Source: Metallyticus violacea (taxonomy: Eukaryota > Arthropoda > Insecta > Mantodea > Metallyticidae). Taken from it: a stretch of DNA of 64,000 nt. Positions 33,894 to 45,560 of the stretch are shown piece by piece. The notes beneath the pieces were generated by a model. The model ran no database searches. It had not been told where the DNA came from and saw only the letters and a program-made list of their open reading frames with translations. Every line of letters starts with the position of its first letter. The first letter of the stretch is position 1. The stretch spans positions 238,938,012 to 239,002,011 of the forward strand of contig CM060846.1 in assembly GCA_030762175.1 (NCBI GenBank), in the 5' to 3' direction. Position numbers and translations under genes: made by a program.

Positions 33894-35396
33894 TATTATA
33901 GCCATGTTACAACTGTCAAACTCTTCCTTTTGGATATGAACAAATAAGTTCATAGTGAGAACATTTGAGGAAACGAAGATATTTTTGCTTTTCATTAATA
34001 GCATCAAAACCTGCTTCAGTTCTACTTTTAATACAAAAAAATACTGTCTATTACGCCATAGCGGTAATTAATATTTATGATCCAAATTAGCCTATTTGAA
34101 TATAAGCTCATTTATTCAAGAGATGAATGTACATGATGTTCCCGCAGTTTCTTTCATGCATATATCCGTAGTGTAAGTCGGTGTAAAGAAGAGTGCAAAA
34201 TAGTCTTAACATACAGTTAATGCTCTTCACCTAAACGCCGAAATACTGCGTTGGAAGGAAGGCCAACTTTATAGCACACACACACACGCGCGCGCGTCCA
34301 ACTGTCTGTGGTCACGTGACGGTTCATGTCTCTCGGGAGATGTACAAAAGTCGAAAAGAGCTGCAAGCCCCATGTACTTAATTCGGCAGTTGTATACAAA
34401 AGAACGGAAGGGAAACTAAATAAGGGGATCCAGCAAGCTGGTTGTAAGTTACCGAACTTCACATGTTTATGTGAGGAATATGCAAGGGAAGGAGCGACTT
34501 TGCACCAATTAAGTCGTTTAAAAGCCAGGCAGAAATTTTGAATAAGTATTTTTCACCTGCCATATATAATTCTTTGTTGACGAGTACATATTTCCGTGTA
34601 CAGCAATTGGGCGAGACTTTTTATGATTTTGCAAGGACATTGAGGAAGTAGCAGAAGCTTTGCGTGTTGTCTATATAGAGGAGGAGATAGTTTGTAACAA
34701 TGGCGTACATGCCAATTTTCCTGAGGTTAGAGCATTATTTTTGGGATTAACTTCTCCGGAAACTTTTAAGGAACTCTGTACTGTCCTATGATCGAAATAA
34801 GGCAAGTGTGGGCTGAAACACTAGCGGGGTTTGAACTCTTTATCTGCACACTTACGAGTGTATGTAAGATACCCATACTGCCACATGAGTACGGGCCTCT
34901 CAGACTCAGGGCTTGCATGCTGCTGGACTTCTAATCATGAGTTACCATCTGACAACACTTTGTTTTTATCGGCATAACAAGGGGTATAGAAAATGTTTAC
35001 GTAGCACATTCCTCTCACTTGCCTTCTTCTGGTCGCCAGACAGTAGTTACAAGTTCGTTAATTGCAAGTAATGCCGTAGAGATGCCTGCGGTCGAAAGTT
35101 TGGCTTGGGGATTGGGAAATAAAATAGCAGTTCGGCCATTATGTTGACATTGTAAGAATAAAGGCACAATGTCATAATAAACCACATCGCAACAAACTAA
35201 TAATAATCGGGCCACTGTGTCGAGCGATTAAGTTACTTTGAAATTTTCCTTTTCTTCTTGTTCTTCTCTTCTCGGTCATCGTCTTGATTAGAGCCACATG
35301 TGTTCGATAATCTTGCCGCGACTGTTAATTGCGGTTAATGCTTGTGATAAGGTGAAATTACCCATTGTGTCTTTAATTTCCTTGCAATAGCAATAC

Positions 35397-35440
<44 letters not shown>

Positions 35441-36332
35441 CTTCAGGATGTGATAAGTTACTGAGGAAGGTTTACTAACTAGTTTTGAAGTGCTCACTGT
35501 AAGAATTTATCCCAAAATTCAAATGTCAAACGGTAGAGCTGGTGCTATTATAAAGAGCACCTCGTTGTACTTACGTGTAGGCTTGGTGGAACTAATGTAC
35601 ATCGTGGTCCGAAAAGTTCTCACCTCTATTACATTTTTTGCAATTCCAAATTATTTATCAATCTTTTGAAATGCACGCGCTTTCATGCTGATCTGTTATT
35701 ATTAACGTTGGTAACACTTTTCAAGGCAGCAGGCGGACCAGTTCTCTTTCGCGGCATTGTTGTATTGCGTTAGAAGCATACACGTAAAGAAGTAGTGTTT
35801 GAGACTGCATTGTTTTTCTTTCTCTCTTTATGCCATTAATCTTTTCCACTATTAAAAGCTAAGCCAGACTTTAAAAATTATGCTATATGTCAATTCCGAA
35901 ACTGCAGGGTTTAATATTTCGAATTCAGTACAAGTAAGAAGAATTTTAAACCGGGGTGAGAAACTTACGGTGCATATTTCAGATCACATTCAGTATTACT
36001 AAGGCTTAATTGTTGTAAATGTAACTCTCACAATGAGAGCATAGCATGTAAGGTCTAATAATCAATGTCTTTATCAGTCCTACATGTCAATAAAGGAGAT
36101 CAGTCGAACTTTGAAAGTTGACGGACACCCAGTCAGAAACATAACTCGTTGCGGTTAGACATAATTGCATATGAAAAATCAATGTAATACAAATAATATT
36201 ATATCAGATTTCAAGTTATTTATTTGAAATCACTGATTCAATCTCCAAATCAATTTATCTTTGGATAATCAATTTATGAAATAATATTTATCTTTACAAT
36301 AAAAACGATCTCCTCCTTCGAGTAAAGGAGGT
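33894..36332. other. Anonymous DNA
   Basis: No gene recognised. Contains (CA)n(CG)n at 34278-34298 and a 36-nt poly-T at 35400-35434. The words GTGGTCCGAAAAGTTCTCACC near 35603 could be one end of an unrecognised DNA transposon, but I found no partner. Confidence 0.4.
35400..35434. repeat. Poly-T tract
   Basis: About 35 consecutive T residues. Confidence 0.95.
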
Positions 36333-37179
36333 ATGAGTCTAAACGCTGTTGTTTGCCTATATCCGTCCTTTTTTATTTCAATCTACGTCTACTTCATGAT
36401 TACGTATATCAGGAAACTGATTGCACAAAATTATTATGCAGTAGCTGCAGTGGTAATTGAACCGAATGGACTGCAAGTGAAGGTGATATGTGTATTTTCA
36501 ACCGGTATTTTCGTACATTGTTTTGTTCATCGACCAAATCTAGTATGCTCTCATGCCGTGGCCATAACTAAGGAATACGACTCCCCCCCCCCCCCCCCCC
36601 GATCTCTCAGAGAATTGGCTTCTTTCTTTTCAAAATCAGCCACCGTTTGGCAACCATGGCAGAACGGGCCCATTTGGCAACGATGCAGTCTCAAAACGGA
36701 TTTGAAAGGTTGCCAGAGGAAGTGCTGTTTACTATAAAAGCAGAGTAAATTTGTTCAATAATTACTCTAAATGTGATGTCTGCCCTAAATACATAATCTG
36801 CGTGATTGCTACAGTTTATTATCTTGCAGTGTTTTTCTTAGACGACCTTAGCATTCTATCTCTGGGACCTTTCACCAACGAAGTGGAAGTTTTGAATAGA
36901 AAAATGAGGATTGTTCCTGAACTCTGCGACTGCCCCATTATGTTGGAGAAATTAATTGAACTTTTCGGCGTTACCTGGAGCTCATGGCTAAGAAGAGAGT
37001 TCACCCGGCATTCCCAGAAAAGGGCAACTCTGGCGAGGCGTCAGAATCACAGAACACGAAGTACAGCTAACGATTCTACAGACCCATTAGAATGTTCACA
37101 GATTATATATAGTTTAATTGGAAAATACCGGGCAACATTGTATTCAGCGTTGCTCGACAATTGTGTGTCTGATGAATGA
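36333..37179 (+). other. Two adjacent unassigned open frames
   Basis: Frames 36333-36737 (134 codons) and 36751-37179 (142 codons) lie end to end on the + strand. The first crosses a C-run (36584-36600) that is likely length-variable. The second contains EVEVLNRKMRIVPELCDCPI, WSSWLRREFTRHSQKRATLA and RTRSTANDSTDPLECSQIIY, with reasonable composition and no stops for 142 codons. I recognise no domain. It could be a remnant of a mobile-element gene or chance. No splice or promoter evidence. Confidence 0.3.
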
Positions 37180-37250
37180 ATAGAAATCATTAAATAAATA
37201 TCAACAACCTTCCTCCTTAAATAATTATATTAATAATCAATATCCATATA

Positions 37251-37912
37251 CAATGGCCGTCCAGAAAGTAAGATTCCCTAATGCCGTAAACGAAATAAAA
37301 ACATATTTACATGGAACCGTTTAACGGAACAGACACATCAATCAATGAGCTACTTTATAACACATTCCGCACCGAAATTCAGACAATTGTCATACCGTGG
37401 GAATAAGTTTTGTATTCGTGAATCGTAGAATCTGCTACCTGTGATATGATCCAATGTATGACAGCAACAAAGATTGGGATACCTGAGGGAAATTACAGCT
37501 GAGTTCCGTAATCGTGAAGCGACGATTTTCCACAATGCACTGATGCACAAGTTCCATAAGATCGTCAAAACAACCGACGGCCGTCTATTGCGCTCGTCAT
37601 CGTGGACGTTTTGACGACCATCGGGAAACTGGCGGCATCAATGCGGCACAAGGAAGCCTTGCTCATGACGTCTGACCATTACATATGACAGAGCTACGTT
37701 TTTTGCGTTCAAAAACTTGATCACTGACCTAACCTCACAAGCGGCGGCTCTGGAATAAGAGACGGCACTTGCAGTCTGCGTGCGTGCGGGAAGAGCCAAT
37801 GGACGTATACCATTGCACCTTCTTAAAGTCTTGGGCATGCACACTCGCATTTCGTAATGCATGACCAACCATTTGTTGAAGGTGTGGGAAGCTTACTTTC
37901 TGAATGACCCCA
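37251..37912 (-). mobile_element. Internally deleted mariner-like element
   Basis: The ends are inverted: + strand CAATGGCCGTCCAGAAAGTA and minus strand TATGGGGTCATTCAGAAAGT, both followed by AAG(A/C)TTCCC; TA occurs at each edge. On the minus strand the N-terminal part reads ENRRFTI-like residues and SLRYPNLCC-type remnants, then after only about 70 bp GSRFYDSRIQNLFPRYDNCL, the mariner C-terminal block (FYxEGIxKLVPRYDKCL). The catalytic core is absent, so about two-thirds of the transposase has been deleted. Confidence 0.72.
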
Positions 37913-37914
37913 TA

Positions 37915-39664
37915 TGTAAAAGAAACGTTGTATATAGAGAGAAGATAGATTTTACTATCTATTAACATTGTGAAGAAAAGTAATGCAATTAGTGAATTAT
38001 TTCTTCGAAGTAATATTGTTCCCAGTGATTGACCTTGAGATAGCACTTAATTGCCAGAAGACGAAGATTAACGACATATTCCTCCACGGACCCTCGAAGA
38101 GTGGGAAAATGTTTCTAGGGAAAAGCATAGCGGCATATTTTATAACGAGATATGACTCGTATTCAAATTCCTTAACGGAATATTCTTAATAAAAATTTAT
38201 CACAAAATCTTAATTGTTTTGGAAGGAACTTTATGTACTAACTCTACTTGCTACGATGTGAAAAACATATTAGCAGGCGTAGTTTATAAGGCGGTAAAAA
38301 ATACATACCAAAACAATAGTTGTGTAGAAAGTCAGTATTGCTGGCAGATAAACATGAACATTTAAGAGCATTTTAAGCCCAAACGAGATGGAAACTTTGC
38401 ACAACAGATTATTTTTGTATGCGTTTAGGGGATCCTTTAAACCAGATGCATATATAAGCCCCCGACAATTTGCTGTTTGGATTCTGGTTACATATAAACC
38501 TTGAAGAATTCTACGTTTTTGGGTATGATGTCTCGAAAGAGAGCCCACATGGTATTCGACACGCTGAGAGACCCCTTTGGTATTCGACACCCCTTCCCTC
38601 ACCCACGCAAAATGTGATGACGAGGATGAAGTAGACGCCGGAGTTCTTGTCAAGAGGAGTGTTGGTAGTTTCGGGAGAACATGGAAACCCGGCGTGAGAA
38701 AGCGTGTCTCCAGTATTAGCTCACATACCTCACATACATGTCAGAGAGTTTGTTCAGCCATCATGGGAAGAAATGGACACTAACCTCAGTGCATTACCTA
38801 TTAGTATTGCATTGTTGACCGTGTTGGATTATGAAATTATTAAAATGATTAATTCGGTAATACCTTACTGCTTGAGGTTTCATCATCTTCCTCACATGAA
38901 AACATCTAATATCATTATTCTGATGGGCTAGTTAATAGTGAGGGCTGACACCCCTATAGAAAATATCTTCTTTTGCGCAATAAAGTACATACCAAAATGT
39001 TTAGTTGCCACGGTATATTCATTGCCTAATTAGGATGCAATAGCAGATATGAAGATAGTGAATTGGCATGAAAGACTGACAGAAAACAGTTTGTAAAATT
39101 TCCCAATACCGAAGTTTTTGAAACGGTAAAAATACACGATATTGACCGTAGTAAACATGGGAATCTAATGAACAGGAATGAGATATATCAAGATTCATAT
39201 TCAATTATCTAGAATCTAAAAAATACGAATTGTTTGCTGCGGCTTCTAACCATATAAACCATATTACCATTTATAACTTCTTATAAATGGTAATCCCTGA
39301 CCTATATGGCCTCTTCCTATATGGAATAATAGAGGGGAAAGGAAGGATAACAGTCTATGGAGTATTGATAAAGGAACTATTTTCAATATGTATTTTTTTA
39401 AAAAAAATCGAGATAACTGGTACCTCTGATGTCTACATAAGGTGGTGTGCAGTATCCCGATTCTAAAGATGACTATACTCCAACAATTTTCTCATTTTTA
39501 CCGTTCCGGGCACGAAAATAGTTATTCAAAAAACAATTTTACATCATGGCCATTTACATTTAATCCCAAGATGAAAAGGAGAACGCCTGCTCTACGTCTT
39601 CTATGACTCCAGGTTCAATTCGACCCCCTGCAGCACCATTCACCATAGTATAAATTCATATATC
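37915..39664. other. Anonymous DNA with one short hairpin
   Basis: No gene recognised. ATTACCATTTATAA (39263-39276) is followed after four bases by its exact inverted copy (39281-39294), and weaker pairing extends outwards. The 38577-38783 frame crosses a GC-richer patch of unknown origin. Confidence 0.4.
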
Positions 39665-39675
39665 GAACGGTACGT

Positions 39676-39983
39676 GTCGGTCCTGGTGGTGTAGTGGTTA
39701 CCATACTTGCCTCCTATACCCAAGATCGCGGGTTCGAACCTGGCCAGGACCGATGGATTTTTTCGGGGCGTAAAAATCCTAAGTATGGCTTCCTTCGGAA
39801 GGGAAGTAAAGCCGTGGGTCCCGTGTCGTACATTTAGGGCACGAAAAAGAACCTCAAGCCTGAAAGAGAGACCTCTGAGCAACATTTGTCGGCCGTTTCA
39901 CGCTCTAGGTTGAATGGGACGCTGATGACCTGAGCTGTTAAAGAGCGTCCATAAATAAATCATTAAAAAAAAAGAAAGAAAAA
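39676..39983 (+). mobile_element. SINE1, full-length copy with exact target duplication
   Basis: Same family as 11007-11311, with intact box A and box B. GAACGGTACGT is duplicated exactly at 39665-39675 and 39984-39994, which fixes the SINE start at GTCGGTCCTGG and the end in an A-rich tail. The exact duplication suggests the youngest SINE1 in the window. Confidence 0.96.
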
Positions 39984-39994
39984 GAACGGTACGT

Positions 39995-40594
39995 TGGAAC
40001 AAAGGGTTTCATGCATGGTAGAAAAATAATTTCAGGTAACATATATTTAGGATGAGGAAATTCCTGCTATGGTACCCTTGGATATAACTTCCTCGAGAGC
40101 TAAAAAGTTTGAGAGGAAACGTTCAAAGTTATTCAGATGCAAAAACTATAATTCCATTTTGACATAATTCTTTATGTAATTAAATTTACACAAATAAAAT
40201 AGTTGTTGCAAAATTTGATATTTTATTCCTTTATAACCCAGTGGCAATGTGTTTATTCTACACTACAAAACAACATTTTCCCGTGTTCCTAATTAAGTGT
40301 CAAGCTGGTTGTTATACTGTTTCAAATTGTAATGTTTCAAGCGCGGATGAAATACTGGACGAAGAAAAATGGGGTATTGTTAAGTAAACAAGACTTGTAA
40401 TCTTCAGATTTTATCAATACAATATGTGTAAATTCCCCCGAAATTTATTTTGCTGGTTAAAGTGAACACGTGAATGTATGATAGCTATAATATGATAAAA
40501 CCAAGTTGACTGGTTTGATAAGAAATTATCCCAAATTCTCTATTTCGCTTAAAAAGTGATCACAAACTTTCAATTGGTAAAAAAAAACTTATGA
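39995..40594. other. Anonymous DNA
   Basis: Nothing recognised between two SINE1 copies. Confidence 0.45.
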
Positions 40595-40830
40595 CTCGGC
40601 CAGGGTCTTTTTAGGCATAAAAATTCTAAATACGGTTTACTTCGGAAGGGAACTAAAACTGTGGGTCCAGTGTCATAGATTTACCGCTCTTAAAGGAACC
40701 TCAAACCTGAAGGAAGAGATCTCTGAGCAAAATTTATTGGCCGTTTCACACGCCCTGAATTGAATCGGACGCTGATGACCTGAGATGTTAAAGAGCGATA
40801 AACCAAATCAACAAATCAACGGTGCTCGGT
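40595..40830 (+). mobile_element. SINE1, head-truncated diverged copy
   Basis: It starts at CGGCCAGGGTC, the end of the tRNA-like head, and continues with TACTTCGGAAGGGAACTAAA, TCTGAGCAAAATTTATTGGC and GACGCTGATGACCTGAGATG. Boxes A and B are missing. Divergence is higher than in other copies. Confidence 0.85.
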
Positions 40831-42050
40831 TAGACTTCCGCTACGTATGTAATCCACTTGCTACGCAATGAAAATCGCTTCAGTTTTGACTACAGTGGTT
40901 CTCATAAACATTCCGTTTAGCCCCTAGTGGCACCTCTGGCAATAACAAACAAATTAATAAGGCGACATATATTTGAACGTTCCTTTGAGCTTGATCTGGT
41001 GTATTTTCAATAACAAGATGAAAAATATAAAGCTATCATACAACATTTGCCTTAACTCGTCTTTGGGACGTTGCATTCACCTCATCTTGCGCCATTACGT
41101 CGCGAGCAAGAAAGACGTACGTATGGGACATTCGGATGTTAGTGTAGAAGACGACAAGCCCTTAACACCTGGCAAAAAGTTAAAGAGGATCCTTAATCAT
41201 CGTAAATAAAATAGACAATTGTATTTTTTAAGATGGAAAATGAAATATTTTAAACTTTTCATAAAGTAAGAGTAGTACTCGCACTGAAGAAAATGTTCAA
41301 GGTCGGTCGAAAAGGGAGCTAGGGATTTTAAAGGTTGCAAAGAAACTCTACGGAAATTTGTTAGACAAATGCGATTTTTCTTTTTTGAAAGTGCAAACTT
41401 TCAAAAGTGACTTATAGCAAAATTGATATGCAAATTACCTACCAATTGTATTGTTATCTTAAGCAGTGCTAAAGAGCATACCATACAAGAAATCATGCCT
41501 CCATGTACTGCGGACAAGAAGACAGAGATTAAACCATCGGTGGAACTGAATTGTGTAAACTTCGATGAGGCAATGATGAAACTAAAATAGTAGCAAATAG
41601 TGAAAAGAAATAAACCTGAAAATACACATGTAGCTCACCGGATCCTCCAAGTGCATGCCCATACGGTTGCGATCTCAACCCTATTTAATATTTGAGGTAA
41701 ATGATCAAAATGTAGAACAAATGCAGGAGAAAAATCAGTTTGGCCGAAAAAAAAATATTGTGATTTCGTCAATCACATGTGACAACTGGAAATCATGAGT
41801 GCGAATATGTACAGAGGCTAGAAGAGAAATATAAACAGAGGGACAAATTATTAGTACGATGACAAGATTGATCATCAATTTGGATGAGGATAGGAGCACC
41901 AGCAGCAGCATCTACAACAGCAGCAATAGTGATTTTGATTCAGATACAGATATATCTCGAATATACCCTCTCTAATTTCAGTAAAATATCTTGAGAAGTT
42001 GTTAGGTATATATTATTTTATAAACATAATAGTAATATATGTTTGCACAT
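40831..42050. other. Anonymous DNA
   Basis: A 78-codon frame (40973-41209) ends KKDVRMGHSDVSVEDDKPLT and is not recognised. Nothing else assigned. Confidence 0.35.
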
Positions 42051-42417
42051 TTTTTATTGATTTATTTATGGGCGCTCTTTAACATCTCATCTATTCGCCT
42101 GTGGTGCCTCTGTAGCAAAAACGGGCGTTAAACACTGTTCATTCATTCTTTAACATCTCAGGTCATCAGCGTCTCATTCAATTCAGGCGTGAAACGGCCG
42201 ACAAATTTTACTCAGATGCGTCTTTTTTCTTGCATGAAGTTCTTTTTCGTGCCGTAAATGTACGACATGGGACCCGCAGCTTTACTTCCCTTCCGAAGTA
42301 AGCCATATTTATGATTTTTACGCCGGATAATAATCCATCGATCCTGGCCAGGTTTGAACCTGCGATCTTGAGTTTAGAAGACAAGTGTGGTTACCACTAC
42401 ACCACCAGGACCTAGGC
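42051..42417 (-). mobile_element. SINE1 copy interrupted by a SINE2 tail
   Basis: Reverse complement of SINE1, with a degenerate box B (GGTTTGAACCT on the + strand reads as its near-palindrome). TTTGCACAT at 42042-42050 and 42418-42426 is the target duplication. At 42090 the tail of SINE1 is split by a 57-nt SINE2 fragment. Confidence 0.9.
42090..42146 (+). mobile_element. SINE2 3'-tail micro-insertion nested in SINE1 (57 nt)
   Basis: It reads CGCCTGTGGTGCCTCTGTAG, then CAAAAACGGGCGTTAAACAC. The host word TCTTTAACATCTCA is duplicated exactly at 42076-42089 and 42147-42160. So SINE2 machinery was active after this SINE1 landed. Confidence 0.9.
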
Positions 42418-42426
42418 TTTGCACAT

Positions 42427-43714
42427 GCAAATGTGCTGCACATATACATGTTAGTTAATGCTAGTGTAGGATTTAATAAATTTGCCAACGCCTGTCCCCA
42501 GCCGGAATGAAGAAAAAGGTAGCTACATGCATTTTTACAGGTTTTACATACAGGTTTCGGATGTAGGTACTAAAGTAAAACAATGAGGTAATCAGGATTA
42601 GAACATTAATATGTAAAATGTAAACAGATTTCTACAGTTAGTAGTTCGACAATGAAGAAATAGTAAACCTTTAACATTATAGATAATTTATGAATATGAT
42701 TAATAATTGACTTGATATAACAAAACTTTGACTTGCAACATCCTCATAGGATTTACAGTTGCATTGCTAAAATCTGTCGTATCGGGGATGAGTGACTTGA
42801 GTGAAAGAGTGCCAAGGAGCAAAATGTAGTGCGGTGCGACGTCTTGAACGACTGCAACGCTTGAGCACAGATTGGTAAGCCAAACTATGTAAAGTTAGGA
42901 TGGGCAGTTTAGTTATAATGAACATATAATAGAACGTCATAGTTAGCAACACAGTATAGAACAACTACTGTTATGATTTCCGGCCATACGTAGTTAATAT
43001 ATCTTTTTGGAAGACTGTCTAAGTTAGAAAATTAATCTTTTAGTTGCTAGTGGAAAATCTAGTCTTTTTAAAACCAGTTGAAACCTGATTTCTTTTTAGT
43101 ATTTGGTCTAAAGTGATTATTTTTACGATTCATTTAGAGAATTCTGGCGGATATTAATTTACGGTTTGATACTGTTGTTTATTCATTTCATCATTACATA
43201 TACATGTAAGGTAAATGTTACTATTTGGATTGTGTCATCGTAACATGAATTTGATGACTAGCTGCGATTATTTACTTTGGTTAGTCTCCGTATATTTTAA
43301 CACTGAATGTGATGTAAAGTATTCTGTTATTTCAGGTGCTCTCTGAATTAAGAAGTGGGGTGACGGAAAATGTTTTTGTTTTAAGCCGGTCACTTGAGTA
43401 GGGACTAAATAATATCTAATTCAACATCCATCTGAGAGATGCCTATCAGATTAGCTACGCGGTATGCAGACATTTGCGTTTCCGGTCAATTAATTAGACT
43501 ACGCACTATCATTTAATGGCGTTTTTATATCTAACTACTCGCTACTATTAGAGTGACAGTTAATATAAAGTTCATGCGTTGTACTTAACTTACATGACAG
43601 GACATCGTTGTCGTCTACTCTTTGTGTTCTTATAGTCATGTTTAAGTGAGTGTACTTCACCTAGTGATTAGTGGCAAATTTGTGTATTGGGTCAATTTAA
43701 TATTAAAATTGGTC
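42427..43714. other. Anonymous DNA
   Basis: No gene or repeat recognised. Confidence 0.45.
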
Positions 43715-43879
43715 TAAGTAAAACCCAATATACTAAAAGGTTCCGAGAAGAGCGGTTGAAAAATCCAAATATTTCGAAACGATTATCAAGGAATGTAGGT
43801 GATAAATACAAAAGCATTCTCTAAAGTATGTCGTTGTAGTATAAGAGTGTGGTTAGCAGTGTTAGAAATTCACTGAGGG

Positions 43880-43952
<73 letters not shown>

Positions 43953-45560
43953 AATCTGCAGCTTCTGCGTTTTTCTCCTAAAGAAAGATACACATTAGTT
44001 TCAAACCAGTGGTTGATTCCTTAGATAGCGACAATGCCGAAGGATTATTTGCCCAGTTTGTGTCTATGTCATACGATCATTTCAGCGAAATATGTAAAAA
44101 CAAGTTCAAAGAAAGAGTTCCTTCAAGTCAGATTAAGTTACATCATATAAAGTGTGGTGCTGCTATTAAGAATGTTTGGGGCCTATTTTCATGATGATTT
44201 GAGAAGTGATTTGGGGGTGCAAGGTACAGTATTTTAGTAGACGAATTGACTGACAGTATTATATACTAAGCTTCTAGCTACAGTCATTATTTATTACAGT
44301 AAAACATCTGATAGGATTGTTCCAACGTTTCTTACACTTGATAAACTTGAAAAGTTTGGTGGGGAGTCTATTGTATTTACTATTAAACAGACATTAAATG
44401 AACTTAATTTACAATTAAAAAAGTAGCAGACATCGGAACAGATAATACCAGTGTGATGGTGGGGATTAATAATGGAGTATACCAAATACTTAAAAGGGTC
44501 ATTCCACGCTTGATATTATAAAATGAGTGTGCCATTACATTCAAATTGCAACCTCTGCTGCAAGTGTAGAATTCATTCTAAGAAATTTGGATTCTAGTTA
44601 GGGAAATTTATAATTGCTTTTCTCGGTCTTCATCTGGGCAATATTTTTATTGCCAGATTTTATCCGCTTTAAATGATTGGAATGAACCATTGAAAATCCC
44701 GCAGGCTTGTAACACAGGTGTTTGTCTATTCAATCCGCAGTATATAGAATAATTGTTACTTGGCTGAATTGCTCTATTTTATGTTCAGCGATGAACTCAA
44801 TTTAGCATAGTTGCTATTTTTTAAATCTATTCTATATGACCTTCAGATAATAAACAAAACGTATTAGTCAAATGATGTTGATCCATGCAGGCTATTAGAT
44901 GCTTTGGTAATCATTATTCAATCTCTTCTTAAACAATTTGTTCCCACCTATACAGTACAGAAAAGATTTCTGTATGATGATTTCCAGCCAATCTTTCAGA
45001 AATAATAAAATATCTGAATAGGAAGAAATAAATGTTAGAAAAAGGTGCGTAAAATTTGTTTGTGTGCTAATCAGGCAGCTACAGCAGAAATTGTCAGATA
45101 ACATAGAAATAATGAGAAAGCGGTCTCTTCTTTTTATCTCAAAGGCGCTTGTTGTCGTAAGGGAATCCTTAATTCAACTCTTAGAAGCATCATAATTAGT
45201 TAGTGACACAATCATGAAAGTTGAATTGCAATGGTAAAAATTGATTATTGTAAAATGGAATAATGTAAAAAATTCTGTCGATATTTGGTGTGAGGTTTTC
45301 AATTATGGTGATGCCAGAGACAAAAATTCTTTCAAAGAATTTGCAGATTTTGCGTTATCAGGCGTTATCAGGCTCTTCCTTGGTCCAACGCCGAGGTCGA
45401 AAGGATAATTAGCCAATTAAATCTAGTGAAAACAAAAACAAGGAACCGAATGCACACAGGAATGCTGAGCGCTATATTGGGAATTCGTACAGGTCTTCAT
45501 TGCTGCCATAATTATGAACTCCTATAACAGTTCTAATGAGCATATAAATCTAGACCATCG
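43715..45560 (+). mobile_element. hAT element remnant with BED-finger-like N-terminus
   Basis: From about 43720: YTKRFREERLKNPNISKRLS and RNVGDKYKSIL, as in BED-finger N-termini of this hAT group. After a (CA)n expansion at 43884-43948 comes DSDNAEGLFAQFVSMSYDHF, then VADIGTDNTSVMVGINNGVY (near 44420) with a following HYIQIATSAASVEFILRNLD block, and at the C-terminus LPWSNAEVERIISQLNLVKT (from 45375) with RNRMHTGMLSAILGIRTGL. The order matches hAT proteins such as ZNF862-type. Multiple stops make it a pseudogene. Confidence 0.82.
43884..43948. repeat. (CA)n microsatellite
   Basis: About 32 CA units inserted in the N-terminal region of the hAT remnant. Confidence 0.97.
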
